Assembly (NCBI GenBank): GCA_965213905.1
Contig: OZ243922.1
Location: 2,666,001 to 2,730,000, forward strand
Direction of reading: 5' to 3'
From: SIRX01 sp965213905
Lineage (GTDB): Bacteria; Actinomycetota; Rubrobacteria; Rubrobacterales; Rubrobacteraceae
DNA: 64,000 bases
This document shows positions 1 to 8,602 of this stretch, piece by piece. The position numbers and the translations under genes are program-made. The notes beneath the pieces are model-generated. The model saw nothing but the letters and a program-made list of their open reading frames with translations, was not told the origin of the DNA and made no database searches. The number at the start of each line of letters is the position of its first letter. The stretch's first letter is position 1.

Positions 1-759
1 AAACGCGGCCAAGAAGCCGTCGCCGCCGAGTGCCGTGGCGGTTGCGAAGGAGAGCAGCGTTATACCGACGCCGTAGAGTGATTGGTACACCTCGCTCACC
101 CCGAACCTCTTATCGGCCTTGCTTATCAGGTACGCGCCGCCCGCGCCGATGGCGAAGCCGATAACCGGACCGAGGATCAGGACTTCGCCCACTAGAATCG
201 CCCATCCTGCGGCGCCGGAGGCTTCGGCGTTAGCCAGCGCGATCAGGATAAGCAGGGTCGGCAACACCACGATATCGTTCGTGCCGGCTTCGATGTTCAA
301 GGCCTGACGCACCGAAGATGGTATCCGCTCCTCGCGGACCACGTCGCGGAGCACCACCGGATCGGTCGAGGCCAGGATGGTACCGAGCAACAGGGCTATG
401 ACGATCGAAACGTTATCGAACAGGAAGTACGCGCTACCGGCGATAACGGAGACGATAATGAGGGTCCCCGGTCCCAGTGAGAGAACCGGGACGAACCCTG
501 CCCCGCTCATGCCGGCGTTCCCGATCCTCACGGCCTCCAGACACAGAACCATCGCCAGCGTGATGGTCGCCACAGCCTCCAACAATGGGTCGTCCGGACT
601 GAACTCCAGGATGCCCAAACCCTGATGCCCGAGCAGAAAGCCCAGTCCCAGGAAGATGATCGGGAAGGATAGCGGCGCCCGGTTTACGAGCCCCGACGCG
701 AGACCCGCCACCGTGAGCACGATGGCGACCAGCGCAAACCCCGTTACCAGACCCGGCAC
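1..759 (-). CDS. Cation:proton antiporter (CPA family), 3' end cut by window
   Basis: Integral membrane Na+/H+ or K+/H+ exchanger; 253 codons are present and the C-terminal part lies outside the window. The translation is almost wholly hydrophobic helices. It shows a TDPV motif near residue 130 and a conserved acidic stretch IEAGTNDIVV near residue 155, both typical of CPA-type ion-binding cores. The start is GTG at 759, preceded by a strong AAGGAGG ribosome binding site. It lies 30 bp downstream of the UBP zinc-finger gene and is probably co-transcribed with it. Family assignment is firm; the transported ion cannot be told. Confidence 0.85.
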   Translation of the reverse strand, partial: MPGLVTGFALVAIVLTVAGLASGLVNRAPLSFPIIFLGLGFLLGHQGLGILEFSPDDPLLEAVATITLAMVLCLEAVRIGNAGMSGAGFVPVLSLGPGTLIIVSVIAGSAYFLFDNVSIVIALLLGTILASTDPVVLRDVVREERIPSSVRQALNIEAGTNDIVVLPTLLILIALANAEASGAAGWAILVGEVLILGPVIGFAIGAGGAYLISKADKRFGVSEVYQSLYGVGITLLSFATATALGGDGFLAAF

Positions 760-789
760 GATACCTCCTTAGCCGCCCACAAAAACATC

Positions 790-1047
790 TTAGACGAGCA
801 CCTCGTCAACGTAACAGAACCGCCAGTCCTCACCCGGCTCGAAAGACTGAACTATCGGATGCTCCGTGGCATGGAAGTGCTTTGTGGCGTGCTTGTTTTT
901 GGACGAATCACAGCAGCCGACATGGCCGCAGGATAGGCACTCGCGCAGGTGTACCCAGGCATCACCTATCTGGAGGCATTCTTCGCAGCCGTCGGCCGAA
1001 GGCTCTACGTCTTGTATCTGGTCCAGGTGCGTACATTGTTGTTGCAA
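790..1047 (-). CDS. UBP-type zinc finger protein
   Basis: 85-residue soluble protein that is essentially one ZnF-UBP domain. Cys5 and His7 form an N-terminal C-x-H pair, followed by CxxC at 21-24, CLSC at 37-40 and His residues at 53, 57, 59 and 63. In eukaryotes this fold binds the ubiquitin C-terminus; bacterial copies have no known ubiquitin partner. It sits between an exporter gene (22 bp upstream) and an antiporter gene (30 bp downstream) on the same strand. From memory, bacterial UBP zinc fingers are often found fused or linked to cation antiporters, so a regulatory role on the transporter is a plausible inference. Confidence 0.85.
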   Translation of the reverse strand: MQQQCTHLDQIQDVEPSADGCEECLQIGDAWVHLRECLSCGHVGCCDSSKNKHATKHFHATEHPIVQSFEPGEDWRFCYVDEVLV

Positions 1048-1069
1048 GAAAGCTCCTCTCTGCTATTAA

Positions 1070-2698
1070 CTACGCGGGCGACGGCTCGCCTTCGGTTTCT
1101 CCGGCCGGTTCTTCTTCGGTTCTCTGCTGCCGGCCTTTGCCCTCGACGATGAGCGCCGCCGCCAAGGCGCTCGCCAACGCGAAGCCCGCCGCGATGTACA
1201 TGGCGAGCCGGAAACCCGCCACGAAGGACTCGTCAACGGCGTTCTCTATGGCCGTCGCCGTCTCTCCGTCCACGCCCTCCGGCGGCTGGGCGGCCCCGAG
1301 GTCCACCTTCCGCTCTTCCATCGTCGCCTGCGTCTGCTGCGACACGTCGAGATCCGCCAGCCGGGAGTCCAGGGCGCCTGAGAAGGTGGCGAAGACGAAG
1401 ACGCCCATCACGGCCACGGCCATAAGGGTGGCGGTTCGGGAGACGGCGTTGTTGACGCCGGAGGCGAGTCCCGAGTGCCGGCCTGAGACGGAGTTCAGGG
1501 CGGTCGTCGTGAGCGGGGCTATAACGAGCGACATCCCGAGGCCCATGACCACGACCGCCGGGAAAAAGGTCGTCCAGTACGAGCCGCCGGTTCCCGGAAG
1601 GGTGAAAAGGATAAAGCCCGCCGCCGCGATGATCGGGCCGATGACTAACGGTGTACGAGGCCCGATGCGCGGTACGAGCCCGCCGGCCCACCGGCTGAGC
1701 AGGAAGGTGATGACGATAAACGGCAAGAATGCACTCCCCGCCGCCGTCGCCGAGTAACCGTGGACCTGCTGCAGCACGAACGGGAAGAAGTACAGCGCCC
1801 CGCCGAGGCCCATGTACAACAGCAACGTCAGCAGGTTCGCCCCGGTGAAGTTCCTCGATTTGAACAGGGTTAGCGGCATCATCGGCTCCCGAATATTCCA
1901 CTCGGTAAACACGAAGCCCGCGAGCGCGGCCACACCGACGACCAGGGGCACAAAGACCAGCGGGTCGGTAAAGCCGCGGCTGGAGGCTTCTATGAGGCCG
2001 AACACGAGCCCGCCGAGCCCGACCGTCGCCAGCGTCGCCCCGACGAAGTCCAGCCGGGCGGCGTCTGGGTCGCGGCTCTCGGGTACGTGCTTGACGCAGA
2101 TGTAGAGCGCGATCAGGGCGAGCGGGATGTTGATCAGAAAGGCCGCCCGCCACGAGACGAAGTCTATGAGCAGCCCGCCCACGACCGGCCCGAGCGCCGC
2201 CGTTACGCCGGAGAATCCCGACCAGGTGCCGATGGCCTTACCACGGTTCTCCTGGGAGAACGAGGAGCTAATAATCGCCAGAGAGCCCGGGATCATTAAC
2301 GCCCCGCCGATACCCTGCACCGTTCGCGCCGCGATCAGCGACTCGGAGCTCGGAGAGAGGCCGCACCACACGGAGGCTACCGTAAAGATACCGATGCCGA
2401 TCATGAAGATCTTACGCCGTCCGAAGTGGTCTCCGAGAGACCCGCCGACCAGGATCAGGGCGGCCAAGAGCAGCGCATAAGACTCCACGATCCACAAAGC
2501 ATCCACCGCCGTCGCGTCCAACTCCCGCTGGATGACCGGCAGCGCGACGTTCACGATGGTGCCGTCCATAAAGCCCATCCCCGAAGCGATAATCGCCGCC
2601 GCAAGAACCCACGGCCCGGAACTCTGTTCACAGGGCGACTCGGCCTTGCCGGACTTTATGACCCCCTCGTCGCACGGCGGCCGCGAATGTAACGCCAT
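1070..2698 (-). CDS. MFS transporter, DHA2 (EmrB/QacA) family
   Basis: 542-residue drug:H+ antiporter of the 14-helix type. The N-terminal half carries DGTIVNVALP in helix 1, a GRR-type loop after helix 2 (GSLGDHFGRRK) and the helix-5 antiporter motif region GPVVGGLL. The C-terminus is charged and cytoplasmic. The start ATG at 2698 has GGGAG just upstream. It is likely first in a short run with the zinc-finger and antiporter genes. Substrate unknown. Confidence 0.9.
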   Translation of the reverse strand: MALHSRPPCDEGVIKSGKAESPCEQSSGPWVLAAAIIASGMGFMDGTIVNVALPVIQRELDATAVDALWIVESYALLLAALILVGGSLGDHFGRRKIFMIGIGIFTVASVWCGLSPSSESLIAARTVQGIGGALMIPGSLAIISSSFSQENRGKAIGTWSGFSGVTAALGPVVGGLLIDFVSWRAAFLINIPLALIALYICVKHVPESRDPDAARLDFVGATLATVGLGGLVFGLIEASSRGFTDPLVFVPLVVGVAALAGFVFTEWNIREPMMPLTLFKSRNFTGANLLTLLLYMGLGGALYFFPFVLQQVHGYSATAAGSAFLPFIVITFLLSRWAGGLVPRIGPRTPLVIGPIIAAAGFILFTLPGTGGSYWTTFFPAVVVMGLGMSLVIAPLTTTALNSVSGRHSGLASGVNNAVSRTATLMAVAVMGVFVFATFSGALDSRLADLDVSQQTQATMEERKVDLGAAQPPEGVDGETATAIENAVDESFVAGFRLAMYIAAGFALASALAAALIVEGKGRQQRTEEEPAGETEGEPSPA

Positions 2699-2735
2699 CT
2701 TCTAACTCCCTTTTACAGATAGGGGTATCACCGGA

Positions 2736-3305
2736 TTATGGACCGGATTCTCCCAAGAATTCAACTTCTTCGGGCGTTGAAGGCCGGCCCAGCACCTCGT
2801 TCCGGTGCGGGAAACGTCCGAACCGTTTGACAGTGTCCCGGTGGCCCTCCGCGAACTCCATTACATCCGGCCCGCCTTCCCCGGCGAGCCCCTGGAAAAG
2901 TGCGACGGACTGCTGTTGGTCTTCCAAACTTTCACTGTGCATGAACGGCATGTAGAGAAAGTGTCGCTGGAAAGGTTCGAGTTTCCGGTCGAGGCCCTTC
3001 TGAACGGCTTCGCGGGAGATATCGAGTGCATGGTCGTCCGTGGCGTGGGTGCGAGCATCGCCCCGGAACAGGTTGCGCGGGAATTGGTCCAGCAGGATCA
3101 CGAGCGCCAGGCAACTCTCCGGCTCGTGTTGCCACCCGTCATAATCGCCCCGCGCCGCCTGTTCGTAGTCCTCCAAGAACTTTTCGTGGACCTGCCGGTC
3201 GAACTCTTCATCCTTTTTGAACCACTCCTCGCGGAATTCGCCGTAGCCTTCTTCGCCCTCGCGTCCGAACCAGAAGTCCAGGACCTTTCGCGGCTCACTC
3301 GGCAC
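2736..3305 (-). CDS. DUF924 family protein
   Basis: 189-residue soluble protein matching the DUF924 pattern: it opens with VLDFWFG and has LVILLDQFPRNLFRGDARTHATD near the middle, a TPR-like all-helical fold in known members. Biochemical role unknown. Its start overlaps the end of the diadenylate cyclase gene by 11 bp, so it is translationally coupled as the last gene of the signalling operon. The C-terminus GRPSTPEEVEFL is also typical of the family. Confidence 0.85.
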   Translation of the reverse strand: MPSEPRKVLDFWFGREGEEGYGEFREEWFKKDEEFDRQVHEKFLEDYEQAARGDYDGWQHEPESCLALVILLDQFPRNLFRGDARTHATDDHALDISREAVQKGLDRKLEPFQRHFLYMPFMHSESLEDQQQSVALFQGLAGEGGPDVMEFAEGHRDTVKRFGRFPHRNEVLGRPSTPEEVEFLGESGP

Positions 3306-3885
3306 GGGCTACCACGGCCAGGTCTTCTTCGGAGCGGGTGTAGGTGGGGCCGTTTAGTTTGGAGCTGTAGCCGTTCATCATCCAAACTTCGGGGATGATC
3401 TCGGATATTAGCTCCCCGTCGTCGAACATCCGGACCATCGAACTCTCCGAAACGGCGACCGCCACTGCGTCCGTGTAGTTGGAGACAGAGGCCGCCGCCA
3501 TGTGCCGGCTACCGAGGCCGAGCGGCACGTTCAGGTCGTCGGAGTTCGCGTCTATGTAGCGGGCTCCAGAGAGGACGACGCCCGCGTTCGAGACTACGAA
3601 CGCCCCGTCGAGTTGGGCCAACTCTTTGAGCGACTCGCGCACGTTCGGGTCGTTTATGTGTTTATCTTCGTCGGCGTGACCCTGTAGAGGGTCCAGGATC
3701 AGGGGCTTCGAGTTCTTCATTACCTCCCCGGAGTCCCCGACGACGAAGAGCGTCCCGATCTTGCGCCCCTCCCGGCCTTCGCGCGCGATCTCCACCGCCA
3801 GTGAGATGGTCTGCGTGAGCACCTCCGTATTCACCCCGCGCCGCTTGGAGCACAGTTCCCTGAACAAAGTGTTCCTATCTTCCAC
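3295..3885 (-). CDS. Single-domain diadenylate cyclase (DisA_N / DacZ-like)
   Basis: 196-residue protein with the DAC (DisA_N) domain that condenses two ATP into c-di-AMP. Visible motifs are LDGAFVV near residue 92 (the DGA catalytic motif) and GSRHMAAAS near residue 126, where RHR is usual; Arg and His are kept and the second Arg is Met. No membrane helices (unlike CdaA) and no DisA linker or HhH DNA-binding domain, so it resembles stand-alone soluble cyclases. It lies 30 bp downstream of the second histidine kinase and overlaps the DUF924 gene. The neighbourhood suggests c-di-AMP output downstream of redox sensing, which is inference. Confidence 0.85.
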   Translation of the reverse strand: MEDRNTLFRELCSKRRGVNTEVLTQTISLAVEIAREGREGRKIGTLFVVGDSGEVMKNSKPLILDPLQGHADEDKHINDPNVRESLKELAQLDGAFVVSNAGVVLSGARYIDANSDDLNVPLGLGSRHMAAASVSNYTDAVAVAVSESSMVRMFDDGELISEIIPEVWMMNGYSSKLNGPTYTRSEEDLAVVARAE

Positions 3886-3915
3886 TACGATGCTCCTCTC
3901 CGATAATATACAGAC

Positions 3916-5373
3916 TCACCCTGAAATCCTTTCTGCGGAACGCGGCTGCTCGACCGGCTCGGCGTCCGGACCGCCAACCGGCAGCCGGATCTCCATGCAG
4001 GTGCCCTCGCCCGGGCTGGAGACTACCCGGATGTCCCCGTTATGCCGGCCGACCACGATCCGGTAGCTCACGTCCAGGCCGAGCCCGGTCCCTTCGCCGA
4101 CACCTTTGGTAGTAAAGAACGGCTCGAAGATGCGCGTCCGCAACTCCTCCGGGATTCCCGGACCGTTGTCTTCTATCTGCACCAGCACCACGTCGTTCTC
4201 GCACCGCGTCCGCACTTTTATTCGTCCGGCATTCTCTTCGGCGACGGCGTCCCCGGCGTTCTCCAGCAGGCTTGTCCAGACTTGGTTCAGCTCGCTACCG
4301 TAGGCCGTTACGGTTGGCAGATCTCCGAACTCCCGCTCCACCTCGACGCCGTCCAGCCGGTAGGCCAGTATAGCCAGCGTGTTCTCAAGCTCTTCGTTCA
4401 CGTCGATCTCGCGCAGGGGCGTCTGGTCCATGTGTGAGTAGGCTTTCATCGTCTCGACGAGCGAAGAGACGCGCGTCGTGCTGGACTCGACCTCCTCGGC
4501 AAGCCCGGCCACCGCCAGCACCGCCTCCTGGTAGCGCAACGCCTCCCCGATACACTCCGAGGCCACTGCCGCGTCTATATCTTCCAAAAACGCTACATTC
4601 AGGCCCGCTTCGGTGAAAGTCGCAGCATAGTCCCACGCTTCCTCGGTGACGCCGCGATCCTCCATCCAGAGGGCCATGTTCTCTTCGCGCTCGGAAGATT
4701 CCAACGAGTTCTGGTGCTCCGCTGTGGCGGCCCGGGCTAGAGCCTGCGTGGAGATGCGTTCGATCCCCGCGACCTCCTCCGGGCTGAGATTTCCCGAAGA
4801 GGCTAAACGCGAGATCTCTACACCGATAGACCTCATGGCCTCGAAGCATTCCCGCAGCCGCCCGGCGGCCCGGACGCTCGCGGCCGCCGGGTTGTTCAAC
4901 TCATGGGCGAGGCCCGCCGCCAGCGTCCCCAAAGATTCGAGTTGCTGGCGCTGCTGGGCCACGGACTGCAGGTGCTGCACCCGCCAGGCCATCGTCTTTA
5001 ACACCGCGTTGCTGAACGACGGATAAACGCTCAACATGCGCCGGAACTCGCTCTCCGGCAGCAGGAACAGGCGGCTGTCTTCCAGCGCCCGGCCGCTCGC
5101 CAGGAACGGCGTTCCGGCCATCAGGGGAACCTCCCCGAAAAAGATGCCGGGGCCGTAGGTGTTTAAGACCGTCTCCCGGCCGTCCACCTCTTTCGTTATC
5201 CTCATCTCCCCTTCGAGCACCACGTACAGGTGCTTTATAGGCTCGCCTTCGCGGGCATAGACCTCACCCTGGGGTACGCGCGCCTCCGATCCCTGCTCTA
5301 TAACTTCTCCGAGTTGCCCGTCGGTTAGGCCTTCGAAGAGCGTCGAGCGGCGTAGTTCTTCCAGTGTAGCCAT
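3916..5373 (-). CDS. Histidine kinase with N-terminal cNMP-binding-like domain (second copy)
   Basis: 485-residue cytoplasmic sensor kinase with no membrane segments. Residues 10-125 form a cyclic-nucleotide-binding jelly roll; the phosphate-binding cassette reads FGEVPLMAGTPF and lacks the conserved Arg that holds the cyclic phosphate in CAP/PKA. A coiled linker leads to the H-box GLAHELNNP with His157. A long helical insert follows, then the N-box LNQVWTSLLENAGDAV, G1 DNGPGIP, F-box FEPFFTT and G2 GTGLGL. The gene starts one base after the stop of the paralogous kinase. The partner is probably the upstream response-regulator fusion. Ligand unknown. Confidence 0.9.
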   Translation of the reverse strand: MATLEELRRSTLFEGLTDGQLGEVIEQGSEARVPQGEVYAREGEPIKHLYVVLEGEMRITKEVDGRETVLNTYGPGIFFGEVPLMAGTPFLASGRALEDSRLFLLPESEFRRMLSVYPSFSNAVLKTMAWRVQHLQSVAQQRQQLESLGTLAAGLAHELNNPAAASVRAAGRLRECFEAMRSIGVEISRLASSGNLSPEEVAGIERISTQALARAATAEHQNSLESSEREENMALWMEDRGVTEEAWDYAATFTEAGLNVAFLEDIDAAVASECIGEALRYQEAVLAVAGLAEEVESSTTRVSSLVETMKAYSHMDQTPLREIDVNEELENTLAILAYRLDGVEVEREFGDLPTVTAYGSELNQVWTSLLENAGDAVAEENAGRIKVRTRCENDVVLVQIEDNGPGIPEELRTRIFEPFFTTKGVGEGTGLGLDVSYRIVVGRHNGDIRVVSSPGEGTCMEIRLPVGGPDAEPVEQPRSAERISG

Positions 5374-6792
5374 CTAGTTACCATCCTCTTCGTTTGGGTC
5401 TATCGGGATACGGACTTGGAACGTCGTGCCGTCCGGGCCGGTGTCGAACCTTATGCTTCCGTGATGCTTTTCGGAGACGATGCGCCGGACGATGTCCAGG
5501 CCGAGGCCCGTGCCCTTGCCGACGTCTTTGGTGGTGAAGAACGGCTCGAATATTTTGCCCCGGGCTTCTTCGGGGATGCCGGGGCCGGTGTCGGAGATCT
5601 CGACCAAAATTCGGCCATTCTCCCGCACGGTACGGACCCAGATGCTGCCTTCACCATCCACCGCGTCTATGGCGTTGTCCAGCAGGTTTGTCCACACCTG
5701 GTTCAGCTCGCTGCCGTGGGCGGAGACTTTCGGTAGGTCGGTGTAGTCGCGCTCAACCGTCACATCGCCTTCTTTAAGCTTGTGGCCGAGCATCGTCAGG
5801 GTGCTCTCCAGGCCCTCGTGAATCTCGACCTCTTGCAAGGGAGCTTTGTCCATGTGGGAGTAAGACTTTATGGCCTTCACCAGCTTCGAGATGCGGACGG
5901 AGCCGTCCTCGATCTCCCGCAGCAGCTCGTCCCCCTGCATCTCCGCCACGAGCCAGTTCAACACGCCGGGGATGTTCTGTTCGTCGGAGATATGATCGGA
6001 CAGCTCCTCTAGCCACTCTTCGTCCAGCCCGGATGAAACCAGCGTGGGGGAGAGGTCCCAGGCCTCTTCGACGCCGCGGTCCTCCAGCCAGATCGCTACC
6101 TCATCCTCTTTGTCGCTCCCTTCCAGAGAGTCGAGCTTGGGGGCTTCCTTCGCCCGCCGCGCTACCTCTTTCGGTAGGCCGGCGACGAACTTTCGCTCCT
6201 CCGGCTTCATCTCCAGCGCGTTAAGCTCTATCGCCCGGGCCGACGAGCCCCGGAAGACTTCGCGGGCTTCCTGAGCGCTGCGGCTGATGGCCGCCGCCGG
6301 GTTGTTCAGCTCGTGGGCGAGGCCGGCTGCAAGGGTTCCTAGAGAGGCGAGCTTTGCCTGTTGTTGTGAGACGGTCTCGTGGAGTTGGGCGCGTTCGGCG
6401 GAGGTGGAGACTACTTTTTTGAGGACTTCGGGGCAGACGGTGAGCATGTTCCAGAATGCGTCGGGTGAAAGTTTGTAGAGCTTTATGTCTGTGGTGGCGT
6501 GTCCGGTGGTCGGGTAGGGTTCGTCGAGGACCAGGATCAGCTCGGCGAAGATGTCGCCCTCGCCGAGTGTTACGACGTAGACTTCCTCGCCCCCGACGTT
6601 CTGGGTCCACTCCGTTTCACCGTCGAGGATCATGTAAAAGCCATCTGGCGGATCTCCCTGATTCGCAATCGTCGCCCCGGATTCCAACTCCAGAACCGCG
6701 CCTTGCTCGGAGATCCAACGTAACTTGTCCTCGTCCAGGCTTTGGAAAAGCGGCACCCCTCGCAGGCAGTCGGTTATCTTGGCAGCCTCCAC
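5374..6792 (-). CDS. Histidine kinase with N-terminal cNMP-binding-like domain (first copy)
   Basis: 472-residue paralogue of the adjacent kinase. It has a cNMP-binding-like domain at 10-130, H-box GLAHELNNP with His160, N-box LNQVWTNLLDNAIDAV, G1 DTGPGIP and G2 GTGLGLD. The cassette FAELILVLDEPYPTT again lacks the ligand Arg, so classical cAMP/cGMP binding is doubtful. GTG start at 6792 sits 1 bp after the TAA of the response-regulator fusion, within its GAGGTG. Both kinases share the insert between H-box and ATPase (for example the words VEEAWD and KAIKSYSHMD), indicating duplication. Confidence 0.9.
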   Translation of the reverse strand: MEAAKITDCLRGVPLFQSLDEDKLRWISEQGAVLELESGATIANQGDPPDGFYMILDGETEWTQNVGGEEVYVVTLGEGDIFAELILVLDEPYPTTGHATTDIKLYKLSPDAFWNMLTVCPEVLKKVVSTSAERAQLHETVSQQQAKLASLGTLAAGLAHELNNPAAAISRSAQEAREVFRGSSARAIELNALEMKPEERKFVAGLPKEVARRAKEAPKLDSLEGSDKEDEVAIWLEDRGVEEAWDLSPTLVSSGLDEEWLEELSDHISDEQNIPGVLNWLVAEMQGDELLREIEDGSVRISKLVKAIKSYSHMDKAPLQEVEIHEGLESTLTMLGHKLKEGDVTVERDYTDLPKVSAHGSELNQVWTNLLDNAIDAVDGEGSIWVRTVRENGRILVEISDTGPGIPEEARGKIFEPFFTTKDVGKGTGLGLDIVRRIVSEKHHGSIRFDTGPDGTTFQVRIPIDPNEEDGN

Positions 6793-6793
6793 G

Positions 6794-8449
6794 TTACACC
6801 TCGCTCAGGTATTGGTGGACGAGTTGGACCGCGATGGCGCCGCCCCCGACGCCGTAGGCGATGCGCTTTGTGGAGCCCCGCACCACGTCCCCGGAGGCGA
6901 AGATGCCTGGCACGCTGGTCTCCAGCCAGTAAGGGTCCCGGTCCAGTTTCCAGCCTTCGGGCTTTCCGTTCCGCATCAGGTCCAGCCCGACGGGGATGTA
7001 GCCGCGGTCGTCCCGCTGTATAACGCCGTCGAGCCAGTCGGTGCGCGGCTCGGCCCCGATAAAGAAGAAGATAGAGGTTCCCTCCAGCGACACCTCTTCA
7101 CCGTCCGCGTTGTTTACGGTGACGGTTTGCAGGCTGTCCTCGCCGTCCACGGCTGCGACGGTCGTGTTCGTGCGGACCTCGATGTTGTCTATTTCCCCGA
7201 TCTGGTCCACCAGGTACTGCGACATGCTCTTGCCCAACGAGTCGGCCCGTACGAGCATCGTTACTTTGCTCGCGAACCCGGCGAAGTAGACGGCGGCCTG
7301 CCCGGCGGAGTTTGCGCCGCCGACGATGAATATTTCTTCGTCTTCGCAGGAGCGGGCCTCGCTCATCGAGGCGCCGTAGTAGACGCCCGCGCCGGTAAAG
7401 CGGTCCAGGCCCGGCGCGTCCAGCATCCGGTAAGAGACGCCGGTGGTGACGACCAGGGCGTGGCACGAGAGCTCGCTGCCGTCGGAGAGCTCCACGATCC
7501 GGTACGGGTCCTCCACCCGCACGCCCCGGACCTCCTGCGGCGTCAGGATCTCCACCCCGAACCGTTTCGCCTGTGTAACCCCGCGCCGCGCAAGATCCGC
7601 CCCCGAAAGCCCCGAAGGAAACCCCAGATAGTTCTCGATGCGGGAACTTGTGCCCGCCTGTCCGCCGGGAGCCTCGCGTTCGATCATCACGATTCGCAAC
7701 CCCTCCGACGCGCCATACACGGCGGTAGCCAACCCCGCCGGCCCCGCCCCAATAATAATTACGTCGTAGAAAGGCTTCTCGGCCTGCGTACTCAGCCCGA
7801 TGCTCTCCGCGACCTCCAGCGTCTCCGGCTCCTCGAGCTCCGTCCCGTCCGCCAACACCACCAGCGGCAGCTTCTTCCCGTCCAGCTCGATCCCCTCGGG
7901 TGCGCTCTCCGACTCCTCACCGGCCCGCACGTCCACCCACTGGTAGGCGACCTGATTCCGCCCCAGGAAATCCCGCAGTTCGAAAGACTTGGGCGACCAG
8001 CGATGCCCAACGAGCCGAAGCCCCTCGAACGGCGGCCGATAAGAGGCCAGCCAGTCCTCCAGCAAGTCGTCCAGGGTGGGGTAGAGACGTTCCTCCGGCG
8101 GGTCCCAGGGTTTCTGGAGGTAGTAGTCTAGGACCCGGTTGTTTATGGCCCGGATCGCCGCGTCCGTATCCGCATAGGCCGTAAGCAGCGCCCGCTTCGC
8201 GTCCGGGAACATATCGCGGGCCTCTTCCAGGAACTCCACCCCGCTCATCCGGGGCATCCGCTGGTCCACCAGCATCAGCGCCACGGGATCGCCCCGCTCC
8301 TGCACTTTAGCCAGAGTATCCAGCGCCGATTGTCCCGAGTCCGCCCGCAAAACCCGGTACTCGCGGGCGTAGTTGCGTCGGAGGTCACGTTCGACCGCCC
8401 GTAAAACCTGGGGATCATCGTCAACCGCCAGTATCACCGGCTTCGCCAT
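6794..8449 (-). CDS. Response regulator fused to thioredoxin-reductase-like flavoprotein
   Basis: 551 residues, three parts. The receiver domain is at 1-125 with the acidic pocket DDD at 10-12, phospho-acceptor Asp62 in VDQRMP and Lys113 in QKP. A glutaredoxin/thioredoxin-like segment without CxxC spans about 140-210. A TrxR-type FAD/NAD(P)H module spans about 225-551 with IIIGAGPAGLAT and FIVGGANSAGQAA. Where TrxR has CATC there is GVYYGASMSEARSC, so the redox-active disulfide is missing. From memory, such fusions recur beside cNMP-domain kinases. First gene of a five-gene operon; it probably integrates phosphorylation with flavin or nucleotide redox state. Confidence 0.9.
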   Translation of the reverse strand: MAKPVILAVDDDPQVLRAVERDLRRNYAREYRVLRADSGQSALDTLAKVQERGDPVALMLVDQRMPRMSGVEFLEEARDMFPDAKRALLTAYADTDAAIRAINNRVLDYYLQKPWDPPEERLYPTLDDLLEDWLASYRPPFEGLRLVGHRWSPKSFELRDFLGRNQVAYQWVDVRAGEESESAPEGIELDGKKLPLVVLADGTELEEPETLEVAESIGLSTQAEKPFYDVIIIGAGPAGLATAVYGASEGLRIVMIEREAPGGQAGTSSRIENYLGFPSGLSGADLARRGVTQAKRFGVEILTPQEVRGVRVEDPYRIVELSDGSELSCHALVVTTGVSYRMLDAPGLDRFTGAGVYYGASMSEARSCEDEEIFIVGGANSAGQAAVYFAGFASKVTMLVRADSLGKSMSQYLVDQIGEIDNIEVRTNTTVAAVDGEDSLQTVTVNNADGEEVSLEGTSIFFFIGAEPRTDWLDGVIQRDDRGYIPVGLDLMRNGKPEGWKLDRDPYWLETSVPGIFASGDVVRGSTKRIAYGVGGGAIAVQLVHQYLSEV

Positions 8450-8602
8450 AGCCCTCCCAGCGTCTCAAATACGTTTTCAAAAACTAGTCGCAGCTCTCAA
8501 ACCGCGCCCGAAAGCCCATCTCGAACGCTTGATAGAACTATAACATCACCTTCAACCCGCCCATTTGGGTAGGATAGGCTTAGAAGGGAGCAAAACACGA
8601 AG

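Noticed and set aside
6725..8131. Long plus-strand open frame (468 codons) opposite the response-regulator fusion
   Set aside because: It mirrors the codon structure of the well-motived minus-strand gene, is rich in Arg/Pro/His with no domain, and arises from GC-rich third positions.
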